The notes under the pieces were generated by a model, which was not told where the DNA came from, did not search any database, and worked only from the letters and a program-made list of their open reading frames with translations. A program made the position numbers and the translations under genes. From Chlorobium sp. (lineage in GTDB: Bacteria; Bacteroidota; Chlorobiia; Chlorobiales; Chlorobiaceae): a stretch of 64,000 bases of DNA. The stretch covers positions 51,460-115,459 of the forward strand of contig JANQHQ010000002.1 in the NCBI GenBank assembly GCA_028282595.1, in the 5' to 3' direction. Every line of letters starts with the position of its first letter. Position 1 is the stretch's first letter. This document shows positions 1 through 7,854 of the stretch, piece by piece.

Positions 1-867
1 CATCAGCGATTGGTCGCAGAAAAACAGGTTCGTCCAGTAGATATTAATGCGAACATACTTAGAAATGATGAAACGACTCGAGATGCAGAGCTGACGTTTT
101 ATTGCCGTCACGTAGTGTCTGAATTTCGTGACTTTTATTCCAGTGAATATAAAATGTTCGAGCTTTTGGCGACTGGTCGAGTGCACGATTTTGTTGATTT
201 ATCTGGACATCCAGAGTATGTAAGGCATTTGAAGGAGTATGGCCTTTTAGGTCAAGAGGCGAGTGGGCTCCCTAAGGTGAATATTCCGGTAGTAGGTCGA
301 TATGTCGCAATAGAGGAAGCTAAGCGTGCGGGTCGTAAAAGCCTCACCTATATCGTTCCTAAAGATGAACGTGAAGTGTGGCTGAGTCGTAGAACTAACG
401 CAATCATCACAGATATTGGAGAAGTTCATCGCCTAGCTGAACTTAACACAATGCCATCTTTATTTGGCCCTAACTCTTTTCCAGAATCGCATAGATTTGC
501 AAAGTTATCCGTTGTTTTAGATGAGAATGGTTTTGAATCTTTTATCAATTGTTGTAATAAGTGCTTTGTTGAATCAATCGAAATTTATGGCTCTCATATT
601 CACAAGCCAAAGTATTTTTGGGAAGAAATCTTGTCTACTTATCCTGCACTTTGGGATGCTCTTAATCGCATCAAGGTCTATCGCCACAATCGAATGCACA
701 TTCAGTTGAAGCCAAATGTAGAGAGAGCATTGTGCAAATACTTAAGCCAAGATCTAGAGGGGCGTGAACCGAGGCAAGTCGATGATCTGTGGTTTGTTCT
801 TCAGCAGACGGTTTTAGATGCTTTGTTAGCTGGGCTACAAGTTGAAATTAGTAAGTTTGGCCGCTGA
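1..867 (+). CDS. C-terminal part of an unknown protein with a HEPN-like RX4H motif (cut by window edge)
   Basis: The reading frame is open to base 1, so the true start is probably outside the window; TTG at 10 is the only early start inside it. Near the C-terminus, in a helix-rich stretch, lies RHNRMH (bases 682-699). This fits the R-X4-H motif of HEPN ribonuclease or nucleotide-binding folds and is followed by a predicted helix and a Leu-rich end. No membrane segment or P-loop is visible in the part present. Codons are AT-rich compared with the GC-rich genes from 3 kb on, which suggests horizontal acquisition. HEPN tails occur on many defence and toxin proteins, but the function here cannot be named, and the motif match alone is weak evidence. 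Confidence 0.6.
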   Translation, partial: HQRLVAEKQVRPVDINANILRNDETTRDAELTFYCRHVVSEFRDFYSSEYKMFELLATGRVHDFVDLSGHPEYVRHLKEYGLLGQEASGLPKVNIPVVGRYVAIEEAKRAGRKSLTYIVPKDEREVWLSRRTNAIITDIGEVHRLAELNTMPSLFGPNSFPESHRFAKLSVVLDENGFESFINCCNKCFVESIEIYGSHIHKPKYFWEEILSTYPALWDALNRIKVYRHNRMHIQLKPNVERALCKYLSQDLEGREPRQVDDLWFVLQQTVLDALLAGLQVEISKFGR

Positions 868-888
868 TTATAGTCAGCTAACCATTTC

Positions 889-923
889 GGAAATAGGAAA
901 TAGGAAATAGGAAATAGGAAATA
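889..923. repeat. Five tandem copies of the heptamer GGAAATA
   Basis: Five perfect GGAAATA units run directly into GGGGACATCCTG, 20 bases after the stop of the first gene. The sequence GGAAATAGGGGAC recurs at 2571-2583, so this is the repeated edge of a dispersed leader sequence. Similar AAATAGGGGAC leaders are known ahead of REP-associated Y1 transposase genes, but no transposase is present here. Copy number may vary by slippage. Confidence 0.85.
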
Positions 924-938
924 GGGGACATCCTGTAG

Positions 939-1160
939 GTGTGTCGTAGCAAAGCAGTACAAGAGATGAGAGAAGGTTCTTCGCACTTGGCGTGCAGGCG
1001 CAAGGTGCAAACCGCCGTGTGTGGCTGTGGTCAAAAGTCGTGGTTGTGAAAAGTATCGATGAGGTGTCAGGTGTAAGCCAAGGAAAACGAACACAAGTGA
1101 GTCGCCGTGAACGTGTCGAAAGTCCTGAATGACATCAAAATCGGACAGTTATAGGGGTCC
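939..1160 (+). mobile_element. Probable 5' remnant of a group II intron (domain I part only)
   Basis: The stretch begins GTGTGTCGTAGCAAAGCAGT, which fits the GUGYG 5' end of group II introns. Further on it contains GGTGTAAGCC (near 1070), AAGTGAGTCGCCGTGAACG and GTCGAAAGTCCTGAATGA, which read like conserved domain I segments of bacterial introns. No reverse transcriptase and no domain V hairpin follow before the next small frames at 1164, so the copy is truncated. The call rests on recalled sequence pattern, not on a covariance model. An unrelated structured non-coding stretch is the alternative. Confidence 0.4.
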
Positions 1161-1163
1161 GGG

Positions 1164-1415
1164 ATGAATCTGGACGCAATGTACCTTTCTTCCAAACAGC
1201 TCGGAATCGATACCCTGCGGATGATCGACGGTGTTATTCCCGATTTGCCCGGCCTGTCGGTTCCTTCCGAAGAAGAGGATGATTCCGAGAGACTAAAGGA
1301 TTTTTTTACGGAATGCAGTCATTTCTGTGTTTTGTGTACACGAGAGTCGTGTGCACGAGACGTGCAAAACATTCTGTCATACCGTTATGTTGAAAAATAT
1401 CACATTGAGCGTTGA
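1164..1415 (+). CDS. Small unknown frame, duplicated in decayed form downstream
   Basis: This 83-codon frame has an acidic centre (SVPSEEEDDSE) and no recognised domain. Residues 10-46 resemble the translation of 1618-1725: both contain a KQ pair, a MI(D/R)G segment, IPD, and PSEE(E/D)xDS. The last 25 codons run across the operator and into the antitoxin start at 1387, so they are unlikely to be native. It may be the remains of a longer gene whose repeated copies sit in front of toxin-antitoxin genes. Whether it is expressed is unclear. Confidence 0.25.
   Translation: MNLDAMYLSSKQLGIDTLRMIDGVIPDLPGLSVPSEEEDDSERLKDFFTECSHFCVLCTRESCARDVQNILSYRYVEKYHIER
1334..1356. promoter_or_regulatory. Probable antitoxin operator (inverted repeat)
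   Basis: GTGTACACGA and TCGTGTGCAC are near-perfect inverted arms separated by three bases. They lie 31 bases before the start of the antitoxin gene at 1387, which is the usual position for an autoregulatory site of a ribbon-helix-helix antitoxin. Confidence 0.5.
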
Positions 1416-1608
1416 TGAGAAGCTGATAAGGAGAGCGAGGGAAAAGGCGCAACGTGAGCATACCACACGGAACGCTTCGTTCAGGGAATGGCTGAAGAGC
1501 TACGTAAGTGCTGAAGCGAGGGTGCGCAATTTCGATGATCTGATGCAGTCGTTGAGCTATGTCAAGACAGGAAAAAAGCTCACCAGGGAGGAGATGAATG
1601 AACGGTAG
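1387..1608 (+). CDS. Orphan ribbon-helix-helix (VapB-like) antitoxin
   Basis: This 73-residue protein starts MLKNITLSVDEKLIRRAREK, a beta-strand followed by a helix as in ribbon-helix-helix antitoxins. The REWLKSYV segment fits the second helix. The C-terminal half (NFDDLMQSLSYVKTGKKLTR) is the usual toxin-binding tail with a basic end. A partner PIN toxin would be expected to overlap the stop, but the sequence after 1608 has no long frame and instead holds a decayed duplicate of the frame at 1164. The gene therefore looks like half of a broken toxin-antitoxin locus. The start is ATG 1387, because the upstream part of the frame covers the operator. Confidence 0.6.
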   Translation: MLKNITLSVDEKLIRRAREKAQREHTTRNASFREWLKSYVSAEARVRNFDDLMQSLSYVKTGKKLTREEMNER

Positions 1609-1617
1609 TCACATCCT

Positions 1618-1725
1618 GAAAAGCAGACCGAGGCCTTGCACTAGATGATCCGGGGGATTGAAAGCATCATCCCCGACTTCACAAATCCCTCCGAAGAAGA
1701 CGGCGATTCCGTTCAGCCTTCCTGA
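1618..1725 (+). pseudogene. Decayed duplicate of the small frame at 1164
   Basis: Read in frame from 1618 this gives EKQTEALH, a TAG stop, then MIRGIESIIPDFTNPSEEDG and DSVQPS before TGA at 1723-1725. It aligns with residues 10-46 of the frame at 1164. An in-frame stop and the absence of a start mark it as non-functional. Confidence 0.45.
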
Positions 1726-1791
1726 GTGTCCCTGGCTCGGAGGGCAAATCTGCTCACCCTTGATTGCACGTTTCAGCAGGATTGCATAGGT

Positions 1792-1814
1792 TTGTGTGTA
1801 TGGCATACACACAA
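1792..1814. promoter_or_regulatory. vapBC operator (near-perfect palindrome)
   Basis: TTGTGTGTATG and CATACACACAA form an 11-base inverted repeat around a single central base. It ends 42 bases before the antitoxin start at 1856. Its position and symmetry fit the site bound by the VapB-VapC complex for autoregulation. Confidence 0.6.
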
Positions 1815-1855
1815 AGAACTGTTTGTAATTGGTTAAAACTGAACCGGGTAACGAG

Positions 1856-2059
1856 ATGAGAACGAATATCGTTATTGACGACAAGCTGCTCAGTGAAGCA
1901 TTTTCCGTAAGTGACGCGAAAACCAAAAAGGCTCTGGTTGAGGAAGCATTGGAAGTTTTGATTCGCTTGAAAAAACGGAGAGACCTGACGGAGCTTGCGG
2001 GAAATATCGAGTTTTACGAGGATTACGACCACAAAAAAATGAGGCAAATCAGGGAATGA
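1856..2059 (+). CDS. vapB: VapB-family antitoxin
   Basis: This 67-residue protein starts MRTNIVIDDKLLSEAFSVSD, matching the short VapB antitoxins that pair with PIN toxins: a DNA-binding ribbon-helix-helix N-terminus and a KTKKALVEEALEVLI helix. The C-terminus (AGNIEFYEDYDHKKMRQ) has the aromatic and acidic pattern that usually inserts into the toxin active site. ATG 1856 is preferred to the longer frame because the palindrome lies just upstream. The stop overlaps the toxin start by four bases (ATGA), so the two are translationally coupled. Confidence 0.85.
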   Translation: MRTNIVIDDKLLSEAFSVSDAKTKKALVEEALEVLIRLKKRRDLTELAGNIEFYEDYDHKKMRQIRE

Positions 2060-2454
2060 TTCTTGTCGATACTTCTGTCTGGATTGATGTCCTGAGGGAC
2101 AGGCAAGGCGATGTTGTCGAATCTTTTCGAAAGAAGACGTATGGTGAAATACTTGTCTTGAGCCGTTTTTCACAGTTGGAGCTTCTGCAGGGGGCAAAAA
2201 GCGGTGACGAATGGAAGCTGCTTGAGCACTATCTTTCGACGCAGTTCTATCTTGAAGCGACTGAGAAAACCTGGTCCGATGCCGCTCGAATTTTTTTTGA
2301 ACTGAGAAGAAAAGGGATAACGGTACGAAGTTCTATAGACTGCTGCATAGCGCAGGTTGCCTTGGAACACGATGTTTTTCTTCTTCACAAAGATGCGGAT
2401 TTTGACAGGATTGCCTCAATCCGCCCACTCCGTTCCGAATGGTTTACAGAGTGA
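2056..2454 (+). CDS. vapC: VapC-family PIN-domain ribonuclease toxin
   Basis: This 132-residue PIN-domain protein has the expected acidic residues in order: D5 in MILVDTSVW, a Glu in QLELLQGA, an Asp in SSIDCCIA and the DADFD cluster near the C-terminus. Family members cut RNA, often initiator tRNA or rRNA, with Mg2+ held by these residues, and are neutralised by VapB. It is complete and coupled to vapB by a four-base overlap. All visible key residues are present, so the toxin is probably active. The locus sits in a region full of remnants, as is common for mobile toxin-antitoxin modules. Confidence 0.9.
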   Translation: MILVDTSVWIDVLRDRQGDVVESFRKKTYGEILVLSRFSQLELLQGAKSGDEWKLLEHYLSTQFYLEATEKTWSDAARIFFELRRKGITVRSSIDCCIAQVALEHDVFLLHKDADFDRIASIRPLRSEWFTE

Positions 2455-2570
2455 GTCAATACTCATTCCTCACAATTATCGTCCGATCTATGCCTTGTGG
2501 TAGACCGGCACTCTTCTGCATGTGACATCGATCGGCCTGGCAAGTCGAACACCGTGAGCTCGGACCGGAA

Positions 2571-2620
2571 GGAAATAGGGGACGTTGTTCTGTATCCTAA
2601 ATAAGTGAATTGAAATTCAC
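2571..2620. repeat. GGAAATAGGGGAC leader remnant with hairpin
   Basis: The sequence GGAAATAGGGGAC repeats the end of the heptamer array at 917-929. It is followed by an inverted repeat, GTGAATT-GA-AATTCAC, at 2605-2620. Such leaders precede Y1-type transposase genes in other genomes. Here there is no coding sequence behind it. Confidence 0.4.
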
Positions 2621-2700
2621 ATGTTCACTTGAAAACGAGTAGCAACGACCAACCTTTACAGAAGTCCATCCCTTCCACGAACGGTTCAGCTCGATCCCTT

Positions 2701-2872
2701 CAAAACCGGTTTTCAATACCGGGCCGGAACTCATGATATCCCGCGGTCGATAGAAGCCATATGCCCTTCGGGTTTCGTGGCCTGGTCATTGCCGCCCACG
2801 GTCGACCGGCAAACCCGTTCAACCACTTTTTTACGGTCTCAAAAGGCGCCTCGGCATCCTCCGGGGGTAAAT
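2701..2872 (-). pseudogene. 3' remnant of an alpha/beta hydrolase gene (paralogue of the gene at 7034)
   Basis: On the minus strand this stretch is clearly homologous to the last 55 codons or so of the hydrolase at 7034-7846. It translates to DAEAPF (compare GDEEVPF), and after a frame change to PEGHMASIDRGI (compare PEEHMASIDRGI), which includes the catalytic-His region. The first part reads in one frame and the HMASIDRGI part in another, so the copy is frameshifted, and no 5' part remains upstream. It sits beside the first AraC/receptor cassette and suggests that a further cassette once existed here. Confidence 0.7.
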
Positions 2873-3013
2873 TTGGCAAATTATGGCTAAATTATAATTA
2901 GTCTAATTTTCACGACCGGACGGGTAAGGACGTGGCGAAGAATCAATGCGGAAAAACTCTTCGGCGATTTCTCCTGCATCGATAAGTTCCGGCCGGGCCT
3001 TGTACCGGGAATA

Positions 3014-3093
3014 AAGGCATCTCTATGTATTGTTGTTATGAGTCCCGACGTGTCCAACGAGCATTTGAAGCGCGGAATAAATAGAGGTGCCCT
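3014..3093. repeat. Short interspersed element, copy 1
   Basis: The element has ends AGGCATCTCTATGTATTG and GCGCGGAATAAATAGAGGTG plus CCCT, matching copies at 14092, 20992, 22113 and 29985. The terminal bases form an inverted repeat. At 80 bases this is the shortest copy, with little of the internal TCCCGA/TCGGGA hairpin left. It lies just ahead of the AraC gene at 3132. Confidence 0.75.
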
Positions 3094-3131
3094 GAAAAAC
3101 TTGCTGCCCGCTGAATTTTACGGAAAGTCAG

Positions 3132-4118
3132 ATGCCCATCAACAAGCAACTCATCAAGGGGCTTAATATAATTACCGATCGCACTGCTCTGGAGGAATAC
3201 GCCAACAGCTCATTAGTGCAGCACTTCATGGAGCCCATGAGCAATGTCGTCGTTCGAACGGAACATTTCCGCCCCCAGGTATCAATCGAAGCTCCTTTCC
3301 GGAAAAACCCCCAACCTTGCCTCGAATTCACATACACCCTGTCCGGCGATACCACTCTCTCCATAAGGAACGGACCGGGGGACTGGAGCAAATACCGTAT
3401 TTCCCAGGTGGTTCGGTTCCTTGGGTTAAACACGGAATTAAGCGGAATCGCCACGGTCAATTCCCTGATTCCTGTCAAGATGTTTCATCTGTATATAACC
3501 CCGCAGAAACTGGCTCATCTATTGGGCTCGGGTAGCGGTCATCTGGTCCGGACCATTGTTGACAAAGCGAGAGTCAACAGCAAGAATCCTCTGAATATAA
3601 CGACTGTCGGCCCGATAATCACCTCGATCATTCATCAGATATTTAACTGCAACGGTGCATCGCCGGCGGACTCACTGTTCCTCAGGGGCAAAATTCTCGA
3701 ATTGCTTTCTTACGAGGTCGAAATCTTGTGCGGTTCGCAACGCAAGCAAACAATCCTGCAACCGGACGATGTGGTTATGCTGCAGGCGGCAAGGGCGATC
3801 ATTATGGAGCGGATGTCCACTCCTCCCTCCATTGCCGAACTGGCGCGAAAGGTGGGGCTCAATGAAAAAAAAATCAAACAGGGATTCAAAGAGCTTTACG
3901 GAACAACGGTATACGGTTTTCTTCGTGAATATCGTATGCAGCAGGCGAAGCTCTTGTTCGAACGGGATCATAAAAGCGTTACCGATGTTGCTTGCGCCGT
4001 AGGATACTCCAATGTTTCCCATTTCGGTGCCATCTTCAAACATCACCACGGGGTAAGGCCCGGAGAATACCTGAGATCCCTGAAAGAGTACAGGATGGCG
4101 CACCATCTGTGCCTGTAA
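3132..4118 (+). CDS. AraC-family (PchR-like) transcription regulator 1
   Basis: This 328-residue protein has an N-terminal ligand-binding half and a C-terminal AraC DNA-binding domain (about residues 225-322). The domain has two helix-turn-helix units: SIAELARKVGLNEKKIKQGF and the DVACAVGYSNVSHFGAIFK region ending in GVRPGEY. The wording of the first unit is that of the PchR subgroup, which senses ferric siderophores in the cytoplasm and activates outer-membrane receptor genes. It lies 186 bases ahead of a TonB-dependent receptor on the same strand and probably controls it. Two related regulators in the window (10107, 30287) are likewise paired with receptors. The inducer is unknown. Confidence 0.85.
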   Translation: MPINKQLIKGLNIITDRTALEEYANSSLVQHFMEPMSNVVVRTEHFRPQVSIEAPFRKNPQPCLEFTYTLSGDTTLSIRNGPGDWSKYRISQVVRFLGLNTELSGIATVNSLIPVKMFHLYITPQKLAHLLGSGSGHLVRTIVDKARVNSKNPLNITTVGPIITSIIHQIFNCNGASPADSLFLRGKILELLSYEVEILCGSQRKQTILQPDDVVMLQAARAIIMERMSTPPSIAELARKVGLNEKKIKQGFKELYGTTVYGFLREYRMQQAKLLFERDHKSVTDVACAVGYSNVSHFGAIFKHHHGVRPGEYLRSLKEYRMAHHLCL

Positions 4119-4267
4119 GTATCCCCCCCTCCCCCGCACGTCTTATCCGCAAAAGGCCCTCGATTGGCAGTAATAGTTCCTCGGGAGGTATTCCCCCTCA
4201 GTGAATACTGTTAGATTTTCCACGTTAATTGGATTGTGTCTAACCTGACAATTTTGTTTTCCATGAG

Positions 4268-4296
4268 ATTTTCAGGTGAATCATTTCATTTTCAGG
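4268..4296 (+). promoter_or_regulatory. Direct repeat ATTTTCAGG ahead of receptor 1
   Basis: Two identical ATTTTCAGG copies at 4268-4276 and 4288-4296 lie 20 bases apart, close to two helix turns, as AraC-type half-sites often are. The second copy runs into the ribosome binding site (AGGAGG, 4294-4299), so binding there might block rather than activate. Chance is possible in this AT-rich leader. Confidence 0.3.
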
Positions 4297-4304
4297 AGGA
4301 CGTC

Positions 4305-6374
4305 ATGAAAGGTCATATGCACTACCTCTATAAGGCACTATCGGTGCTGATTTTTTTCGGGGTAACGACTGCGGCAATCGCCGAAGAACCGGCAAGTGGT
4401 ATGTATCAGCTCGATACTATTATTGTTACTGCCTATAAAAGCGAGGAAGACAAGCAGGATATACCGGCAAGTATCTCGGTGGTCGACGGTACGACCATGC
4501 AGGATTTCGGTGTGGACGAACTGGAAACCCTGACCGGTTTTATTCCCAACGTCAGTATCGACAAAATCCAGAGTCATGCGGGACAGATTGTTTTCCGGGG
4601 AATCGGCGGAATGACCAACATGAACAGGATATTTAACGTCAATGTCGACGGTGTCACCATCCCGTACTCGGCTATCGATACATTCCTCGACGTCGAGCGG
4701 GTGGAAATTCTGCGGGGAGGTCAGAGCTCGTTATATGGCCGCAACACCCACGCCGGGGTGGTCAATGTGATTACCAACAAGCCGACTCCGGAACTCACCT
4801 TCGACGCCGGCATCGACTACGAAACGCATAACACGTGGAAAATGAAGACCGCCTTCGGCGGGCCGGCGGGCGACAAACATGCCTATCGGGTGGCGTTCGG
4901 CTATAACAGTACCGACGGGTATATGGAAAACGACTTTCTCGGAACGGACGACGGCGCCAGACACGAGCAGATCTCCGGTCGCGTCATGTACGACTACAGG
5001 CCATCGGATGACACCCTGATTCGTTTAGCGCTGATTGCTGACCGTTATGATGGCGGGTTCGACGAGTATTTCCTGCTGGAGCAGGGGCTTGGAACCTCGA
5101 CCATGAACAATGAAGAAGGGGAAGCAAAAGGCCATCTGATATCTCCGACACTGACCTGGAAAACGAAGGTAAGCGGTCTCGACCTGACGTCGATAACGAA
5201 CTTCAGCAGCTCGAACTCCCAGACCGTTTTCGATCAGGATTTTACGATGATGGATATGATGCTGTTTAAATATGACGAGGATTTCAATACGTTTACACAG
5301 GAATTTCGTCTGGCCGACGAAGCGTCCGGATCGTTCAAATGGCTTGCCGGAGCGTTTTTTATGCTGGAAAAGCTTGAATCGTTGACCGAGATCGGTTTCG
5401 GCGACGATGCGGGTATGATGGAAATGATGCCGGGTATGAATATGACCGGTGACGGTGCCATCGACAGCCAGGGGCTTGCGCTGTTCGGCCAGGCGGCCTA
5501 TACCTTCTGGAATGACTTCGAGCTGCGCATGCGTCTTCGTCTCGACTACGAGCATCGGGAGCTGACCTGGCAGGGGAAAATGGATGTGGGCGGTTTCCCC
5601 GTTGCTCCGACCCAGAACTATTCCCGTGACGACGGCTGGCTGGGGGTGATGCCGGCCATAAGTATTTCCTATGCTCCGGCCGAGGACCAGAAGATTTACG
5701 CTTCCATCGATCGGGGGTACAAGGTCGGCGATTACGCCTCCAACCAGGTGGATATAAGCGCGGTGATGGAGCCTGTCGATCCCGAGTACACGATGACCTA
5801 CGAGATCGGTTATAACGCGTTGCTGGCCGACAGACGGCTCGAATTCCGCTGTGCAGCCTTCTATATAGACTGGACCGATATGCATGTCAGTGTGGTGCAA
5901 AACAATGTCGCCCTGATGCAGAATGCCGCCGAAGCGCACACGTACGGAGCCGAGTTCGAGGCGCGCTGGCGGCCGACGAGAGGTTTGGAGTTCTTTACCG
6001 GCCTCGGCCTGCTCGAGGGCGAGTTCGACCGCTATGACAACCATCCCGATGGTGTGGACCTGTCCGGCAATTCATTGCCCAATGCCCATGAGTACAATTT
6101 CTCGGCCGGAGCCATTTATCGCCATCCCCAGGGCTTTTTCACATCCGTTTCAGCCAACTTCCTCGGCCCGAAATATATGGATGAGCTCAATGAGGTCGAG
6201 CAGGACAGCTATACGCTGGTCAATGCGAAAGTAGGGTATATAGCCGATAACTGGTCATGTTATGTTTATGGCCGCAATATACTCGATGAAGAATATCTGA
6301 CTCACACCTTTACCAGTGCAGGGCGGATCGGTGAGACCGCGGTGGTCGGTGCCCAGCTTAGTTATCGCTTGTAA
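4305..6374 (+). CDS. TonB-dependent outer-membrane receptor 1
   Basis: This 689-residue protein takes up a ligand across the outer membrane using TonB energy. A signal peptide (residues 1-27, ending AAIAEE) is followed by the TonB box DTIIVTAY. The plug domain has DIPASISVV, the conserved RVEILRGGQSSLYGRNTHAG and VVNVITNKP. A 22-strand-type barrel ends in GAQLSYRL. ATG 4305 is chosen because AGGAGG precedes it and the signal peptide starts there. A methyltransferase follows three bases after the stop, so the two are probably co-transcribed. The ligand is likely a ferric chelate given the PchR-like regulator upstream, but no siderophore or ABC transporter genes are in the window. Confidence 0.88.
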   Translation: MKGHMHYLYKALSVLIFFGVTTAAIAEEPASGMYQLDTIIVTAYKSEEDKQDIPASISVVDGTTMQDFGVDELETLTGFIPNVSIDKIQSHAGQIVFRGIGGMTNMNRIFNVNVDGVTIPYSAIDTFLDVERVEILRGGQSSLYGRNTHAGVVNVITNKPTPELTFDAGIDYETHNTWKMKTAFGGPAGDKHAYRVAFGYNSTDGYMENDFLGTDDGARHEQISGRVMYDYRPSDDTLIRLALIADRYDGGFDEYFLLEQGLGTSTMNNEEGEAKGHLISPTLTWKTKVSGLDLTSITNFSSSNSQTVFDQDFTMMDMMLFKYDEDFNTFTQEFRLADEASGSFKWLAGAFFMLEKLESLTEIGFGDDAGMMEMMPGMNMTGDGAIDSQGLALFGQAAYTFWNDFELRMRLRLDYEHRELTWQGKMDVGGFPVAPTQNYSRDDGWLGVMPAISISYAPAEDQKIYASIDRGYKVGDYASNQVDISAVMEPVDPEYTMTYEIGYNALLADRRLEFRCAAFYIDWTDMHVSVVQNNVALMQNAAEAHTYGAEFEARWRPTRGLEFFTGLGLLEGEFDRYDNHPDGVDLSGNSLPNAHEYNFSAGAIYRHPQGFFTSVSANFLGPKYMDELNEVEQDSYTLVNAKVGYIADNWSCYVYGRNILDEEYLTHTFTSAGRIGETAVVGAQLSYRL

Positions 6375-6377
6375 CAT

Positions 6378-6992
6378 ATGAAAACAATGCTGGAAAAATT
6401 CAGGGACATAACGGCCCGCAAGCCTTCGGGATGGCTGGGGAAGCGTTTGTACGAGGACCCCAAGGCGCATCGGGAGTCGTTTCGATTAATATTGGAAAAG
6501 CTCGATCTCAAAAGCGACGATTCCTATCTCGAGGTTGCTTGCGGTGGCGGGGTGCTGCTCGAAATGGCGTTAAAAATAGTGAGCCGGGCAGCGGCAATTG
6601 ATCATAGCGCCGATATGGTGGAATTGACCATGGAGAGAAACAAGGCTGCGGTGAAGAGCGGTGTCGCCGAGGTCGTGGAAGGTAATGCAGAGTCGCTTCC
6701 CTGGCCGGACGAGAGCTTTTCCTGCGCTGCATGCGCCAACGCCTTCTTCTTCATTGAACACCCTGAACTGGTTTTGAGCGAGATATCCCGGGTGCTCGAG
6801 CCAAAAGGCCGCCTGGTGTTCACCACCTGCTCCGGCGAATCGTCTCTAATCGCTATACTGTTCAAACGGCCTTACAATCTGAAGACATACCCGGATGAGC
6901 AGATGCAACGCATGCTCTATTCTGCAGGCTTCAGTGTGGCGGAAGTTAACACGGTATCGGGTATTCAGGTGTGGGTGGCGCAGAAAGCGTAG
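6378..6992 (+). CDS. Class I SAM-dependent methyltransferase linked to receptor 1
   Basis: This 204-residue protein of the Methyltransf_11 type has motif I YLEVACGGGVLLEMA (about residues 37-52), an acidic motif II in AAIDHSADMVELT, NAESLPWPDESF, and the post-motif VLEPKGRLVFTT. It starts three bases after the receptor stop, which points to a shared transcript. The other two receptors in the window are also followed by an enzyme (a hydrolase at 7034 and a membrane methyltransferase at 33592). This enzyme may therefore act on the imported ligand or a related small molecule; that role is inferred from context only. Confidence 0.8.
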   Translation: MKTMLEKFRDITARKPSGWLGKRLYEDPKAHRESFRLILEKLDLKSDDSYLEVACGGGVLLEMALKIVSRAAAIDHSADMVELTMERNKAAVKSGVAEVVEGNAESLPWPDESFSCAACANAFFFIEHPELVLSEISRVLEPKGRLVFTTCSGESSLIAILFKRPYNLKTYPDEQMQRMLYSAGFSVAEVNTVSGIQVWVAQKA

Positions 6993-7033
6993 CTTGTGAG
7001 CGCACGGTATAGTTATCCTTCGAAATCCGGTTT

Positions 7034-7846
7034 TCAATAGCGGGAGAGCATCCATGCTATGCCGCGGTCGATGGAGGCCATATGCTCCTCCGGTTCCGGG
7101 GCCTTGTCTTCTTTGCCGTCGATGTTCAGCCGGGAACCGGGAACCAGCTCAGCCATTTTGTTTGCGGCCTCAAAAGGCACCTCTTCGTCTCCGGGACTGT
7201 GAAAAAGGTGGACCGTGGCCCGGATGTGGCCGAAATCGATTCCCCAGTCCCGGATCTGGAGTCGGGTCTGACTGGCCATGCCGTGGCAGCGGTTGCGGGT
7301 TGAATCCTCAAGCCAGGGGATGACCTCTCCATGACCGCGGCTTATCACTTCGTCCCCGGTTATGACCCCGGTGAAAAAATCCTGAAGCTCTTCAAGGGAC
7401 ATATCCGGAATAGCCCTGTATAACTCCAGGTTTTCTCCGGAGTACAGGTCCAGGATTTCCGGTTTGTATACCGTCGGCACCCCGGCCAGGATGAAGAGAT
7501 CGTTCACCCGTTCCCCCCAGGCCGCGGCCGCGGCCCAGGCATAAGAGGCTCCGGCCGATGCTCCGGCAAGGTCGAGGCGGTCGATTCCAAGCTCGTTCAG
7601 CACGGCTTCGGCCATGGGAACGAAATCGCTGATCCTGTTCATTGCAAAGCAGTCCGAGTCGCCGTAGCCCGGACGATCCACAATGATGAGGCGGAGATCA
7701 CGCGCCTCGACGGGCTGAATATCGGCGCTGTCAAGACGCGATGATCCGACAAGCCCGTGAAAGAGCATGAGTGAGCGCCTGCCGCTTCCGTACACTCCGT
7801 AGGAGATGCGCAGGCCGTTACAGATAACATGCTTCAGTGACGCCAT
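7034..7846 (-). CDS. Alpha/beta-fold hydrolase linked to receptor 2
   Basis: This 270-residue soluble protein has an oxyanion-hole segment (LFHGLVGSS), a nucleophile elbow (GASAGAS, Ser near residue 97), an acid in HSPGDEEVPF and a His in PEEHMAS, which together make a catalytic triad. It starts eight bases after the stop of receptor 2 on the same strand, with GGAGG before the ATG, so it is the second gene of that operon. By analogy with siderophore esterases it might open an imported chelate, but it lacks a signal peptide and the substrate is unknown. A decayed copy of its 3' end lies at 2701-2872. Confidence 0.85.
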   Translation of the reverse strand: MASLKHVICNGLRISYGVYGSGRRSLMLFHGLVGSSRLDSADIQPVEARDLRLIIVDRPGYGDSDCFAMNRISDFVPMAEAVLNELGIDRLDLAGASAGASYAWAAAAAWGERVNDLFILAGVPTVYKPEILDLYSGENLELYRAIPDMSLEELQDFFTGVITGDEVISRGHGEVIPWLEDSTRNRCHGMASQTRLQIRDWGIDFGHIRATVHLFHSPGDEEVPFEAANKMAELVPGSRLNIDGKEDKAPEPEEHMASIDRGIAWMLSRY

Positions 7847-7854
7847 ACATCCTC

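Noticed and set aside
889..923. CRISPR-like array
   Set aside because: The seven-base units are contiguous without spacers, and no Cas genes are present anywhere in the window.
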